Assembly (NCBI GenBank): GCA_028293725.1
Contig: JAQGOE010000200.1
Span: 1 to 29,462 of the forward strand
Reading direction: 5' to 3'
DNA length: 29,462 bases
Source of the DNA: Gammaproteobacteria bacterium
Lineage (GTDB): Bacteria > Pseudomonadota > Gammaproteobacteria > Steroidobacterales > Steroidobacteraceae
Shown: positions 1 to 7,862 of the stretch, piece after piece
Numbering within the stretch: position 1 is the first letter of the stretch
Layout of the letters: each line of letters opens with the position of its first letter
Position numbers and translations under genes: made by a program
The notes under the pieces: model-generated
What the model was told of the DNA's origin: nothing
Database searches by the model: none
What the model saw: only the letters and a program-made list of their open reading frames with translations

Positions 1-687
1 CGGCTGCAATTTCGATCGATCGAACGACGTCCGATCCCAGTTCTCAGGGATCACGTTCCCCGAACTCGCACTCGCCGGATTCCCCGCGCCGCCCGGCACG
101 GTGTTCGCGGCAGGCGGCGTGAAATGATCCGACAGCGACGAAGTGTGATTCCACGAGGCGTCAGAGGGCCCCGCCTGTCGCGGCGTTGGCGCACGCGATG
201 ACGCCCCCGCCCCACCCATCAACTGGCGCAGCGGATCTAAATCCTCCGCGGAGTCGTCGGACTCGCTGAAAAGTGGCGCTACAGGCCGATCGCCTGGTCC
301 GCCCGACTGTGGACCGGGACGAAGTGCGACGCGTTCCGGCTGACGTGCGGCCGCGGGCTCCGCAGGTGCGGCGGCGCTGGCCGTCACGGCTATTTCATAC
401 TCGTCGATGAAAACTTTGTCGCCGGTCTTGAGCGGGTACGGCTCGTTTCGCGGCAACACCACTTCCGGGTTGTTGATGGCAATCCCGTTGGTACCCACAC
501 CCTCGACAAAAAACACACCGTTGATAAACCGCACCGTCGCGTGATGCCGGTGCACGCCGACGCCTGGCAACACCATGTCGTTCTCGGGCGCGCGGCCGAT
601 GCGGCCGCCGTCGACGGTGAATACCTTGCGGCGCGCCGAGCCAAGGCTGGCGGCATTCGCGCTCATCACTTCGAAGGTCAGGTACAC
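1..687 (-). CDS. tagH: FHA-domain protein of the T6SS (TagH/Fha type), 3' end outside window
   Basis: The visible 229 residues begin with a forkhead-associated (FHA) domain (about residues 1-105): Gly31-Arg32, Arg47, His49 and the TNG motif at 66-68 are visible. A Pro/Ala/Ser-rich linker follows, and the gene runs off the left edge. FHA proteins in T6SS clusters recruit phosphothreonine partners in the PpkA/PppA/Fha1 post-translational pathway and help assemble the machine at the inner membrane. The GTG start at 687 is chosen because the first beta strand (YLTFEVMS) lies before the next ATG at 666. It starts 27 bp after the PAAR gene, so it is probably in the same operon. Oddity: the phosphothreonine-contacting Ser of the family (SRxH) is His46 here, so peptide binding may be altered. 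No kinase or phosphatase gene is in the window. Confidence 0.85.
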   Translation of the reverse strand, partial: MYLTFEVMSANAASLGSARRKVFTVDGGRIGRAPENDMVLPGVGVHRHHATVRFINGVFFVEGVGTNGIAINNPEVVLPRNEPYPLKTGDKVFIDEYEIAVTASAAAPAEPAAARQPERVALRPGPQSGGPGDRPVAPLFSESDDSAEDLDPLRQLMGGAGASSRAPTPRQAGPSDASWNHTSSLSDHFTPPAANTVPGGAGNPASASSGNVIPENWDRTSFDRSKLQP

Positions 688-714
688 GGAGTTTCTGCCG
701 GCTCAAGTGCCCGG

Positions 715-1017
715 TCAGCCTCCTATGAGAACGGTAGGACAACCCAACACGATCGTTCCGCCGTGCGCCGTACTGTCGCCCATGCGTGCCGCGGGTTTAC
801 CCATTATGAGCACCGTGGCGGAGCCCTTGATGATGGAATCCGGCGGACCCCCACACACACACATGTCACCCACAACAGCCGCGGGTAACCCACCGATGAG
901 CACGGTTGGAGCACCCGGCCCGACTATCGGTCCGCCGACGTGCGGAATCGGCGGAATCATCGGTGTCATCATTGGACAAACATGCATGTCGCTGATACGG
1001 GCCGCCGGCGTCGTCAT
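715..1017 (-). CDS. PAAR-domain spike tip protein
   Basis: A 100-residue stand-alone PAAR protein. It shows the family's repeated Gly/Pro-rich pattern with His and Cys metal-ligand candidates (HVCP near residue 12, HVGG near 26, CVCGG near 53, AHGG near 84) and the repeated TVLIGG/TVLIMG strands. PAAR proteins cap the VgrG trimer with a metal-stabilised cone, sharpening the T6SS spike and often carrying effectors. No toxin extension is present, so any cargo must bind non-covalently. The start codon overlaps the stop of the DUF6931 gene by 4 bp (ATGA), which indicates translational coupling. A longer open frame extends upstream to 1383, but it lies inside the DUF6931 gene and has no PAAR-like content. 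Confidence 0.9.
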   Translation of the reverse strand: MTTPAARISDMHVCPMMTPMIPPIPHVGGPIVGPGAPTVLIGGLPAAVVGDMCVCGGPPDSIIKGSATVLIMGKPAARMGDSTAHGGTIVLGCPTVLIGG

Positions 1018-1607
1018 GCTCGTGCCCCCTTCATGGGTGGCGCGAAGATCTGTAGCGCCCTGAGGACAAACGCGTTCATGAGGCCCGCATAGTCCGGCGC
1101 CTGGCTGGCGGCAAGCCGCAACGCCGCCACGGCCGCCTCGGCCGGAAGGTGATCCGGCGGCGGAATCGGATCGTAGCCGCGGGGCGCGAGGCTGCCCCCA
1201 TTCCAACCCGCGCTCGCGGCAAGCCAAGCGCCGGGCGTGCCGAACTCGCCCTGCTCCGCGAAATCCAACGCGGCGCGGCGATTCTCCTCCGCCGGGTCGG
1301 CCAACCATTGTTGTGCCAGGGCGAGACCGGCGCGATCCGCGGCCGTCGCGACGGGGAGACCTGCGAGCACGGACTTGAAGCACTCACACGCCCACGCGGT
1401 CACATACCGCTTTGGCAAAACGCGCGCCACGACCGCCAACGCGTCCGTGGGCAGTCCACGATCCAACAGCTCGTCGACACAGCGCCGTACATTGGCACCA
1501 CGGGCGAGCACGGCGAGCGCCGCGCCGCTCAAGGTGAGGCGCTGAGTGAGGCTCGACGCGCTGGTCGTTGAGTTTGGATCGAAGGCTGACACCATATCCT
1601 CCGTCAT
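1014..1607 (-). CDS. DUF6931 family T6SS-associated protein
   Basis: A 197-residue soluble protein recognised by the family pattern: a TAWACECF segment near residue 71, a PAEENRRAALDFA stretch near residue 109, then GWNGGSLAP and PIPPPDHL, followed by an Ala-rich C-terminal helix. DUF6931 proteins are encoded beside VgrG and PAAR genes in T6SS clusters. Their biochemical role is not established; an adaptor or chaperone for spike loading is a reasonable inference from position. The stop overlaps the PAAR start (ATGA) and the gene begins 13 bp after the vgrG stop. The start could instead be the ATG at 1595, which has a GGAGG just 2 nt upstream; neither start has a well-spaced ribosome binding site. 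Confidence 0.8.
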   Translation of the reverse strand: MTEDMVSAFDPNSTTSASSLTQRLTLSGAALAVLARGANVRRCVDELLDRGLPTDALAVVARVLPKRYVTAWACECFKSVLAGLPVATAADRAGLALAQQWLADPAEENRRAALDFAEQGEFGTPGAWLAASAGWNGGSLAPRGYDPIPPPDHLPAEAAVAALRLAASQAPDYAGLMNAFVLRALQIFAPPMKGARA

Positions 1608-1620
1608 GTGTTTGGGCGGC

Positions 1621-3654
1621 TCATCCGATTTTGGTCAGGCTGCCCTTCAGCGAGGCGATGCCTCCGGAGGACAGGTCCAATGTGCCGCTGCCCTGAATGG
1701 CCGTCTTCGTGCCGCTCAAGGACACTTGCGTGCCGGAGATCGCGGTCTGGGCGGCGTCGATGGCGGCTTTCTGCGTGCCCGAGAAATTCAGGGTCGTCCC
1801 GGAAATCTCGACAGTGCCATCCGCCTTGAGAACGATACTGGCCGCGCCGCACACGAGTTTGATCTGCTCGTCCGCCGTCACGGTGAATTGCATCCCGACC
1901 TGGTGTTTGTCGCTCTCCTGGACCTTGGTGGTACGGCCCTTGGTCACCGTGTGAGTCTCGGCGCCAGTAACGGAGACGCTCAGATCGTTGCCGACCGTGA
2001 GCGTGTCGTCGTGCTGCACGCTCGTCGTGCGATCGCCCTTGTCCTTCTTGGTGGCGCCGATCGTGATCGTCTGGTTGTTCTCAACCACCACCTGCAGATC
2101 TTTCTCGGCGTGCAGATAGATTGCTTCGGAGCCCTGTTTGTCTTCGAAGGAAAACTCGTTGAAATTATCGGTGCTGCCCTCGAGGCTGCTGCGGCTCTTG
2201 AGACCGCTGCGCGTCTGATTCGCCGGCAGATCGTAAGGGGGCATCTGCTCGGCGTTATAAACGCTGCCGATCACCAGCGGACGGTCCGGATCGCCCTCCA
2301 GGAACGACACCACCACTTCCTGGCCGACGCGCGGCACGTGCTGGCCGCCCCAATTCTTGCCCGCCCAGTTCTGCGCCACACGCACCCAACACGAGCTATT
2401 GTCATCCGCCTTGCCGGCCCGGTCCCAATGGAACTGCACCTTCACGCGGCCATACTTGTCGGTCCAGACCTCCTGTCCGGACGGGCCCACGACGAGTGCG
2501 GTCTGCGTACCCTGGATGACAGGTTTCGGTGTCGCGCGCTCGGGCCGGTACGGCGCGCTCGCTGCGACGGCCTCGAGCTTGATCGAAAACTGCGACTCCA
2601 GTGCCGCACCGGCGCCCCCGGTCTGCGCGACGTCGGAGGTCAGCTCGCAGGCCGTCGACACGATCAGGTACTTCACGTTGAGCGCCGTGCGCGGATGACC
2701 CGTCAGCTTGAACAAGCGCCCGGCGCTCAAGCCCGCCGCATCGCCGTCGCTGTGACTGACGCTTTGGGTCGAATACAGCCGCTCTGCGCGTAACTTCGCC
2801 AACCGCTCGACCCCTGCGGAGGTGAGCTGACTCGCGCCGGCAGGATATTCGAAGATCTCGTATTTGGAAGGGTCCCTACCGCCTGCGACCTGCGAGGCGC
2901 CGACCGCGAGCGCTGTGGGCGTCTCAAAGTTGTAGTCACGCGAAGCAAACGCGGCCGGCTGAAATGAAGCTTCAACCGTCCACGATTTGAGGTGATCGCG
3001 GTCTCGCTGGGCCTGTGTGGGCGTGGGCGGGTAGTACGGCACCTCGTAATAACCACTCGCCGAGGTGAGCTTACCGACATCATCGGTGAGAACGAGCTCG
3101 TGCTTCCCGGCCGAATGCTCGAAGTAATAAAAGATCCCTTCGTGCTCGAGCAGCCGGCTGAGAAAATCGAAGTCGCTCTCGCGATACTGAACCCGATATT
3201 CCCACGGCTCGTAGTTGGCACTCAGCGCCAGGCGATGCGGCGAGGATCTGCCCTGCTGACACACCTCAGCGAAAATGTCGGGTGTCGACTTCTTCTGAAA
3301 CACCCGGCAGTCCGCGCGCCGGGTCAGCAGCCACAGCGCCGGGCGCAGGACGGCTCGGTATTCGTGGCTGCGCTCGCCATAACCGACATGAGCGAATTCG
3401 GTGACGATGCCATTGAAATAGCGCGCGGCGCCGCTGGCACTCGTGATGACCGCGGCGGTCACCGACTGGCCGAGGATGCTGTCCGTGTCCAGCGCGCCGT
3501 CGGAGCCGGAGGCGCCGGAGCCGAACAGCGCGAGGTGGTATTCGAACGGTCGGCTGATCCCTTCCCGACCCGACAGACGCGCGACTTTCAGCCCCTTGAG
3601 AGCGGTCGGGCCCTCGAGCTGTACGGTGCGGGTGTCTTGATAGCTTTTAGCCAC
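1621..3654 (-). CDS. vgrG: VgrG/TssI T6SS spike protein
   Basis: 677 residues with the full VgrG layout: a gp27-like N-terminal base (containing the typical RLLEHEGIFYYFEH segment near residues 165-180), a gp5-like OB fold at roughly 395-470 (WTDKYGRVKVQFHWDR, then PRVGQEVVVSFLEGDPDRP), and a C-terminal beta-helix of short repeats ending at 677. The trimer sits on the Hcp tube and is fired into target cells with the PAAR tip. The length is that of a structural VgrG: the chain ends in the beta-helix with no extra enzymatic domain, so no evolved effector is fused to it. The start is GTG at 3654, with GAGGG 4 nt upstream. That GAGGG lies in the 3' arm of a stem-loop (3658-3674). Confidence 0.96.
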   Translation of the reverse strand: MAKSYQDTRTVQLEGPTALKGLKVARLSGREGISRPFEYHLALFGSGASGSDGALDTDSILGQSVTAAVITSASGAARYFNGIVTEFAHVGYGERSHEYRAVLRPALWLLTRRADCRVFQKKSTPDIFAEVCQQGRSSPHRLALSANYEPWEYRVQYRESDFDFLSRLLEHEGIFYYFEHSAGKHELVLTDDVGKLTSASGYYEVPYYPPTPTQAQRDRDHLKSWTVEASFQPAAFASRDYNFETPTALAVGASQVAGGRDPSKYEIFEYPAGASQLTSAGVERLAKLRAERLYSTQSVSHSDGDAAGLSAGRLFKLTGHPRTALNVKYLIVSTACELTSDVAQTGGAGAALESQFSIKLEAVAASAPYRPERATPKPVIQGTQTALVVGPSGQEVWTDKYGRVKVQFHWDRAGKADDNSSCWVRVAQNWAGKNWGGQHVPRVGQEVVVSFLEGDPDRPLVIGSVYNAEQMPPYDLPANQTRSGLKSRSSLEGSTDNFNEFSFEDKQGSEAIYLHAEKDLQVVVENNQTITIGATKKDKGDRTTSVQHDDTLTVGNDLSVSVTGAETHTVTKGRTTKVQESDKHQVGMQFTVTADEQIKLVCGAASIVLKADGTVEISGTTLNFSGTQKAAIDAAQTAISGTQVSLSGTKTAIQGSGTLDLSSGGIASLKGSLTKIG

Positions 3655-3657
3655 GCG

Positions 3658-3674
3658 CCCTCGCGAATCGAGGG
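3658..3674 (-). promoter_or_regulatory. Stem-loop covering the vgrG ribosome binding site
   Basis: In the minus-strand reading there is a perfect 6-bp stem, CCCTCG and CGAGGG, around the 5-nt loop ATTCG. The 3' arm contains the GAGGG that serves as the Shine-Dalgarno sequence for the vgrG GTG start 4 nt further on. Folding would hide the ribosome binding site. The stem is seen directly; its regulatory effect is inference. Confidence 0.4.
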
Positions 3675-3696
3675 TGCTGGCAAGAGCGGGCGCGCG

Positions 3697-3969
3697 CTAG
3701 ATCGCGGTCAGCCTCAGGGCGGCCTCTTCGTTCTTCGAGTAGAAATAGAGACCGTCCGTATCCTTGCCCTCGGCAATGATCACGGGAACCGCGCCCTCGA
3801 ATTTCTGCAGGGCGATAGCCGTGGCCGCCACTTCGTTGATGCCATGGCTCTTCACGTACTCCGTCCAGCGCGAATCGCCCTTGTCGATCCGCGCGCCGGC
3901 GTCCGTTGCCCTGCGCAACAGCTTGCCGAACTCGTAATAGTCGAACTCCGCCACTTTCGCGCGGGCCAT
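3697..3969 (-). CDS. Small hypothetical protein between vgrG and the repeat protein
   Basis: A 90-residue soluble protein with no signal peptide or membrane segment, and I do not recognise its family. It reads as a compact alpha/beta domain: a helix with FGKLLRRATDAG, a middle helix with AATAIALQKF, then strands VPVIIAEG and GLYFYSKN. Codon use matches its neighbours and there is no competing frame with family features, so I regard it as real. It lies 42 bp upstream of vgrG and 117 bp after the 352-residue gene, all on one strand, so co-expression with the secretion system is likely. An adaptor, immunity or cargo role is possible but unproven. Confidence 0.65.
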   Translation of the reverse strand: MARAKVAEFDYYEFGKLLRRATDAGARIDKGDSRWTEYVKSHGINEVAATAIALQKFEGAVPVIIAEGKDTDGLYFYSKNEEAALRLTAI

Positions 3970-4086
3970 GGTACGGGAACCTTATGTCGAGTGCTGTGCC
4001 CGTAAGTACCTGAAAAGCTGGGCCTCCGCAAGCGACATGTGGCGGCGACGCGAAACCGGTCATGGTATGGCCTGCCATGTGCGGGC

Positions 4087-5145
4087 CTAGAACGCGCCCT
4101 TCAGGGCATCGCCGTCTTCGAACAGGAATTCGGAGACCGCCTTGGCCAGCTTGTCCTTCGATTCCGACGCCCTCTGGAACCCGAGCTCATGCAGCGCCGT
4201 CAGGTACACACGGAAGACGGCCTTGTCCGCCGCGCCGTCCTTCTTGTTTCCAAAGATGAGTTGCTCTCTGTCGAAATTCGGCGCGTAGCCCGAGGCCTTC
4301 AGGCAGATGAATTCCCGCATCAGCACACGGGGCACGCCGCGCTCCGAGTCCCACAGCGACCGCGGATTCGCGCGGAAGAACAACCGCCAGTTGTCCCGCG
4401 TGCTGAGCCCGGCATTCTTGGTTCTATCGAATAAACCGGATTCGTCGTTGTTGAGAGCGACATGGAACTGGTGGCCCGAATGCACGCCTCCCATGATGAA
4501 GGCGTCGTTCAACATTGGGCTCCAGCCGCGTGTGCTGAGAATGCTGCCCGAGCCGACCACGGGGACTGCAGTCATCGGACGCATCGGACTCGGAGCCATC
4601 GGTCCCATTGAGCCCGTCGCCGTAATCGAGGGGTCCCACGCACCCGGGGGAGCCGAACTCAGCGAACTCGTCGGACGCATTGAGGTCGTCGGACGCATCG
4701 GAGTCATCGAACTCGTCGGACGCACCAGACTCGGCGGACTCATCGGGGCCATCGGCCTCGGACTCATCTGATCCATCGCGCCGGTCGCCGCTATCATCGG
4801 GTCCCACGAGTCCGGGAAAGGAGCCCCGGTCGCAATCGCCTGGCGCCTGTTCATGATGTCCTCGACCATTCGCAGGCTCTCCTCCTCCTGCACACCGCCG
4901 GCGGATGAGAGGCCAAAATTAGAGACCAACGCCTCGTCGCTGCGTAACTTGGTATCGCCCAGGATCAGGGCGCCCGCGGTCGCGCCAGTGGTCTTCTCAT
5001 AAGCCAGCCAGGACATGGCGATGGACTGCTTCGGTCCCTTCGGATCGTCCTTTTCGAGCTTGAATCCGAACCAGGAGTTGTCTGACACGTACGTCGGAAA
5101 CTCGGTAAAGGCCTCGATGTGAAAATTTTCCTTCGACAGTTTCAT
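4087..5145 (-). CDS. Hypothetical T6SS-linked protein with Met/Pro/Ser/Thr repeat tract
   Basis: A 352-residue protein of unknown family with three parts. Residues 1-110 form a folded-looking region (IEAFTEFPTYV, SWLAYEKTTGA). Residues 114-194 form a low-complexity tract of MxPM, RPTS and MRPT units flanked by two copies of a WDPxIxATGxM motif (starting at W114 and W170). Residues 205-352 form a second folded-looking region with HSGHQFHVAL at 222-231 and a charged helical C-terminus. There is no signal peptide or transmembrane segment. It begins 8 bp after the clpV stop, with a GAGG Shine-Dalgarno overlapping that stop, so it is translated with the secretion apparatus. An effector, adaptor or structural accessory are all possible; I see no catalytic motif that decides between them. 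Confidence 0.75.
   Translation of the reverse strand: MKLSKENFHIEAFTEFPTYVSDNSWFGFKLEKDDPKGPKQSIAMSWLAYEKTTGATAGALILGDTKLRSDEALVSNFGLSSAGGVQEEESLRMVEDIMNRRQAIATGAPFPDSWDPMIAATGAMDQMSPRPMAPMSPPSLVRPTSSMTPMRPTTSMRPTSSLSSAPPGAWDPSITATGSMGPMAPSPMRPMTAVPVVGSGSILSTRGWSPMLNDAFIMGGVHSGHQFHVALNNDESGLFDRTKNAGLSTRDNWRLFFRANPRSLWDSERGVPRVLMREFICLKASGYAPNFDREQLIFGNKKDGAADKAVFRVYLTALHELGFQRASESKDKLAKAVSEFLFEDGDALKGAF
4564..4806 (-). repeat. In-frame low-complexity repeat region inside the 352-residue gene
   Basis: The DNA repeats variants of GTCGGACGCAT and GACTCAT/ATCGG (plus-strand reading), encoding Met/Pro/Arg/Thr/Ser units, and two diverged copies of a WDP-containing motif bracket the tract. The repeat unit keeps the reading frame. 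Such a tract can expand or contract by slippage or recombination, so its length may vary between strains. Confidence 0.7.
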
Positions 5146-5153
5146 ACAAGACC

Positions 5154-7862
5154 TCAGTTAAAGCTGTATTCGAGCTCGCTATCACGCACGCCGATGCGCA
5201 CAGCCTTCGTCGGATTCGATTGCGACAGGCGCGTGAGAAACTCCCGGCTGATCTCGGGCAGCAGCGTGTTGGTCAGAATCGCATCGATCATGCGGCCGCC
5301 GCTCTCGGGCTCGGTGCAGCGGGAGGCGATGAGCTTCACCACGTCCTCGTCGTAGGAAAGCTCCACGCCGTGATTACGATCGATGCGCGTAACGACACGA
5401 TCCATCTGCAACCGGATGATGCGGCCGAGCATGTTGTCGCTCAGCGGGTAGTAGGGGATCACGACGATGCGGCCGAGCAAGGCGGCCGGAAATGTCTTCA
5501 ACAGCGGGGCTCGTAGCGCCTTCGAGATGCCTTCTGCCTCGGGCAGCAGCTCAGGGTCCTTGCACATCCCCATGATGAGGTCTGTACCGACGTTGGTCGT
5601 AAGAATGATGAGCGTGTTCTTGAAGTCGATGAGACGCCCCTCGCCGTCTTCCATCACACCCTTGTCGAACACCTGGAAGAAAATCTCGTGCACGTCCGGA
5701 TGCGCCTTCTCGACTTCGTCGAGCAGCACGACGCTATAAGGCTTGCGGCGCACGGCTTCCGTCAGCACCCCACCCTCGCCATAACCGACATAGCCCGGCG
5801 GCGCGCCTTTGAGCGTGGAGACGGTGTGCGCCTCCTGGAATTCGCTCATGTTGATGGTGATGAGGTTCTGCTCACCGCCATAGAGTGTTTCGGCGAGCGC
5901 AAGCGCCGTCTCGGTCTTCCCGACGCCAGAAGGTCCGGCGAGCATGAAGACTCCGATAGGCTTGTTGGGGTTCTCCAAACCCGCACGCGCGGTCTGCAAA
6001 CGCTTCGCCACGACTTCGAGCGCGTGGTCCTGGCCTATAACGCGGTGGCCCAAGGTTCCGGCGAGCGCCAGGACCGTGGCGACCTCGTCCTTGACCATGC
6101 GACCGACCGGAATGCCGGTCCAGTCCGCGACGACGGAGGCGACAGCCTGCTCATCAACGCTGGGCAGAACGAGGGGTTGCTCACCCTGCTCCTTGGCGAG
6201 TTGGGTTTGGAGCTCTTTGAGTCGGGCGAGATCCGCAACGGCACCAGGCTGCGCCGCTGAAGCGGCTACCGCAGGTTCTGCGCCCGCAGCCGCGCTGGCC
6301 GAGCTCCCGCTCACTTCCCGCAACCGCGCCCGCAACGCCAAAATCTCATCAACGAGCGTCTTCTCGCTCTTCCAAGTCGCCTGGAGCGTCTCCAGCCGCG
6401 CGGTCTCACTCTCCAACGACTTGCGCGCCTTGCCCTCGCGATCGACGGTATCGATACCGATCGCCGCCTCCCGGGCAATAATCTCCAACTCAGTCTGCAA
6501 CGCCTCGAGCCGACGCTGACAATCCTCCACCGCCGCTGGTGTAGCGTGATGACTCACTCCCACACGCGCACAAGCTGTGTCGAGCAGGCTCACGGCTTTG
6601 TCTGGAAGCTGCCGGTCCGGTATGTACCGATGCGCGAGCTTCACGGCCGCCTCGAGAGCCTCATCCAGAATCTGCACCCGATGATGCTTTTCCAACGCGG
6701 TCACGATCCCGCGCATCATCAGCAGCGCCTTATCCTCCTCGGGCTCATCGATTTTGACAGTCTGGAACCGGCGGGTGAGCGCCGGATCCTTCTCGATGTA
6801 TTTTTTGTATTCGGCCCATGTCGTGGCACCGATCGTTCGCAGCGTGCCGCGCGCGAGCGCCGGTTTCAGAAGATTGGCCGCGTCGCCCGTCCCAGCAGCG
6901 CCACCCGCGCCCACCAGTGTGTGCACTTCGTCGATGAACAGTACGATGGGCCGCGGAGATGCCTGCACCTCATCGATGACCTGGCGCAGGCGCTGCTCAA
7001 ACTCACCCTTCATGCTGGCACCCGCCTGCAGAAGGCCCACATCGAGTGCCCGCAGCGACACATCCTTCAATGACGGGGGCACATCTCCGGCCGCGATTCG
7101 TCGCGCGAACCCTTCGACCACCGCCGTTTTGCCGACGCCCGCCTCGCCTGTCAGAATCGGATTGTTCTGACGCCGGCGCATCAGAATATCCACGATCTGG
7201 CGAATCTCTTCGTCGCGGCCGACGACCGGATCGATCTTGCCCTGCCGCGCCTGCTCGGTGAGGTCCACTGTGAAACGCTGGAGCGCCTCCTGTTTACCGA
7301 GTTGCGCGGGCGGCATCGCCCCGCTCGACTCTCCGGGCGCCCCCTGTTGAGAGAGCTGTGAGCCATCCGTGGCCGCGAGCGCGCCCTCGGGTGAGCCCGC
7401 GACCATCTTCTCGAATTCCTCGGCCAGCCGGTCCGGCTGCACCTTATCGAACTCACGCGAGCTGCTGATGAGCACATTCTTCAGCGAGGGATTCTTGAGA
7501 ATCGCCAGCAGCAGATGCCCGGAGCGGATCTGCGCGGCACCGAACTTCAGCGTCGACCACACCCAGGCGCGTTCCGTCGCGTCCTCGATGTGCGCCGACA
7601 AGTCGGAAATCGAAGTCGCCCCGCGCGGCAATCTGTCGAGCGATTCGGTGAAATTCTGCGCAAGCCGCCCGGCGTCGAGGTTGAACGAGCGCACGATACA
7701 GGCGATGTCTGAATTCGACTGCTGCAGAATCTGGTGGAACCAATGCACGAGTTCCACGTAGGGATTGCCGCGGAGCTTGCAGAATACGGTCGCACTCTCG
7801 ATCGACTTGTAGGCAAGACTGTTGAGTTTGCCGAACAGCGCGACCCGACTGATATCACCCAT
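5154..7862 (-). CDS. clpV: ClpV/TssH, T6SS sheath-recycling AAA+ ATPase
   Basis: 902 residues, the usual ClpV size. An N-terminal Clp repeat domain (1-160) is followed by AAA+ domain 1 with Walker A GEAGVGKT near 240 and the VLFIDEVHTLVGAG Walker B segment, a coiled middle domain, and AAA+ domain 2 with Walker A GPSGVGKT near 645 and the VVLLDEVEKAHPD Walker B. ClpV disassembles contracted TssB/TssC sheaths by pulling on the TssC N-terminus, so subunits can be reused. Several ClpV features separate it from ClpB: the T6SS context, the N-terminus beginning LFGKLN, and the middle-domain linker, which is Ala-rich here (about 520-545). The ATG at 7862 has GGAG 6 nt upstream and overlaps the tssG stop by 8 bp. 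TagJ, encoded upstream, is a known ClpV partner in H1-type systems. Confidence 0.97.
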   Translation of the reverse strand: MGDISRVALFGKLNSLAYKSIESATVFCKLRGNPYVELVHWFHQILQQSNSDIACIVRSFNLDAGRLAQNFTESLDRLPRGATSISDLSAHIEDATERAWVWSTLKFGAAQIRSGHLLLAILKNPSLKNVLISSSREFDKVQPDRLAEEFEKMVAGSPEGALAATDGSQLSQQGAPGESSGAMPPAQLGKQEALQRFTVDLTEQARQGKIDPVVGRDEEIRQIVDILMRRRQNNPILTGEAGVGKTAVVEGFARRIAAGDVPPSLKDVSLRALDVGLLQAGASMKGEFEQRLRQVIDEVQASPRPIVLFIDEVHTLVGAGGAAGTGDAANLLKPALARGTLRTIGATTWAEYKKYIEKDPALTRRFQTVKIDEPEEDKALLMMRGIVTALEKHHRVQILDEALEAAVKLAHRYIPDRQLPDKAVSLLDTACARVGVSHHATPAAVEDCQRRLEALQTELEIIAREAAIGIDTVDREGKARKSLESETARLETLQATWKSEKTLVDEILALRARLREVSGSSASAAAGAEPAVAASAAQPGAVADLARLKELQTQLAKEQGEQPLVLPSVDEQAVASVVADWTGIPVGRMVKDEVATVLALAGTLGHRVIGQDHALEVVAKRLQTARAGLENPNKPIGVFMLAGPSGVGKTETALALAETLYGGEQNLITINMSEFQEAHTVSTLKGAPPGYVGYGEGGVLTEAVRRKPYSVVLLDEVEKAHPDVHEIFFQVFDKGVMEDGEGRLIDFKNTLIILTTNVGTDLIMGMCKDPELLPEAEGISKALRAPLLKTFPAALLGRIVVIPYYPLSDNMLGRIIRLQMDRVVTRIDRNHGVELSYDEDVVKLIASRCTEPESGGRMIDAILTNTLLPEISREFLTRLSQSNPTKAVRIGVRDSELEYSFN

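Noticed and set aside
1546..2793. Long plus-strand open frame (415 codons) opposite vgrG
   Set aside because: It lies antisense to the well-supported vgrG, has no family motifs, and its composition (Arg/His/Leu-rich) is that of an antisense shadow in GC-rich DNA. The same applies to the plus-strand frames at 2992-4005 and 19308-20237.
4061..4079. Inverted repeat CATGG...CCATG just past the stop of the 352-residue gene
   Set aside because: The stem is only 5 bp with a 9-nt loop and no T-run, too weak to call a terminator.
4424..4807. Asp/Ser/Glu-rich minus-strand frame of 127 codons
   Set aside because: It is an out-of-frame reading of the repeat tract in the 352-residue gene; the acidic repeats come from the repeated DNA, not from a separate gene.
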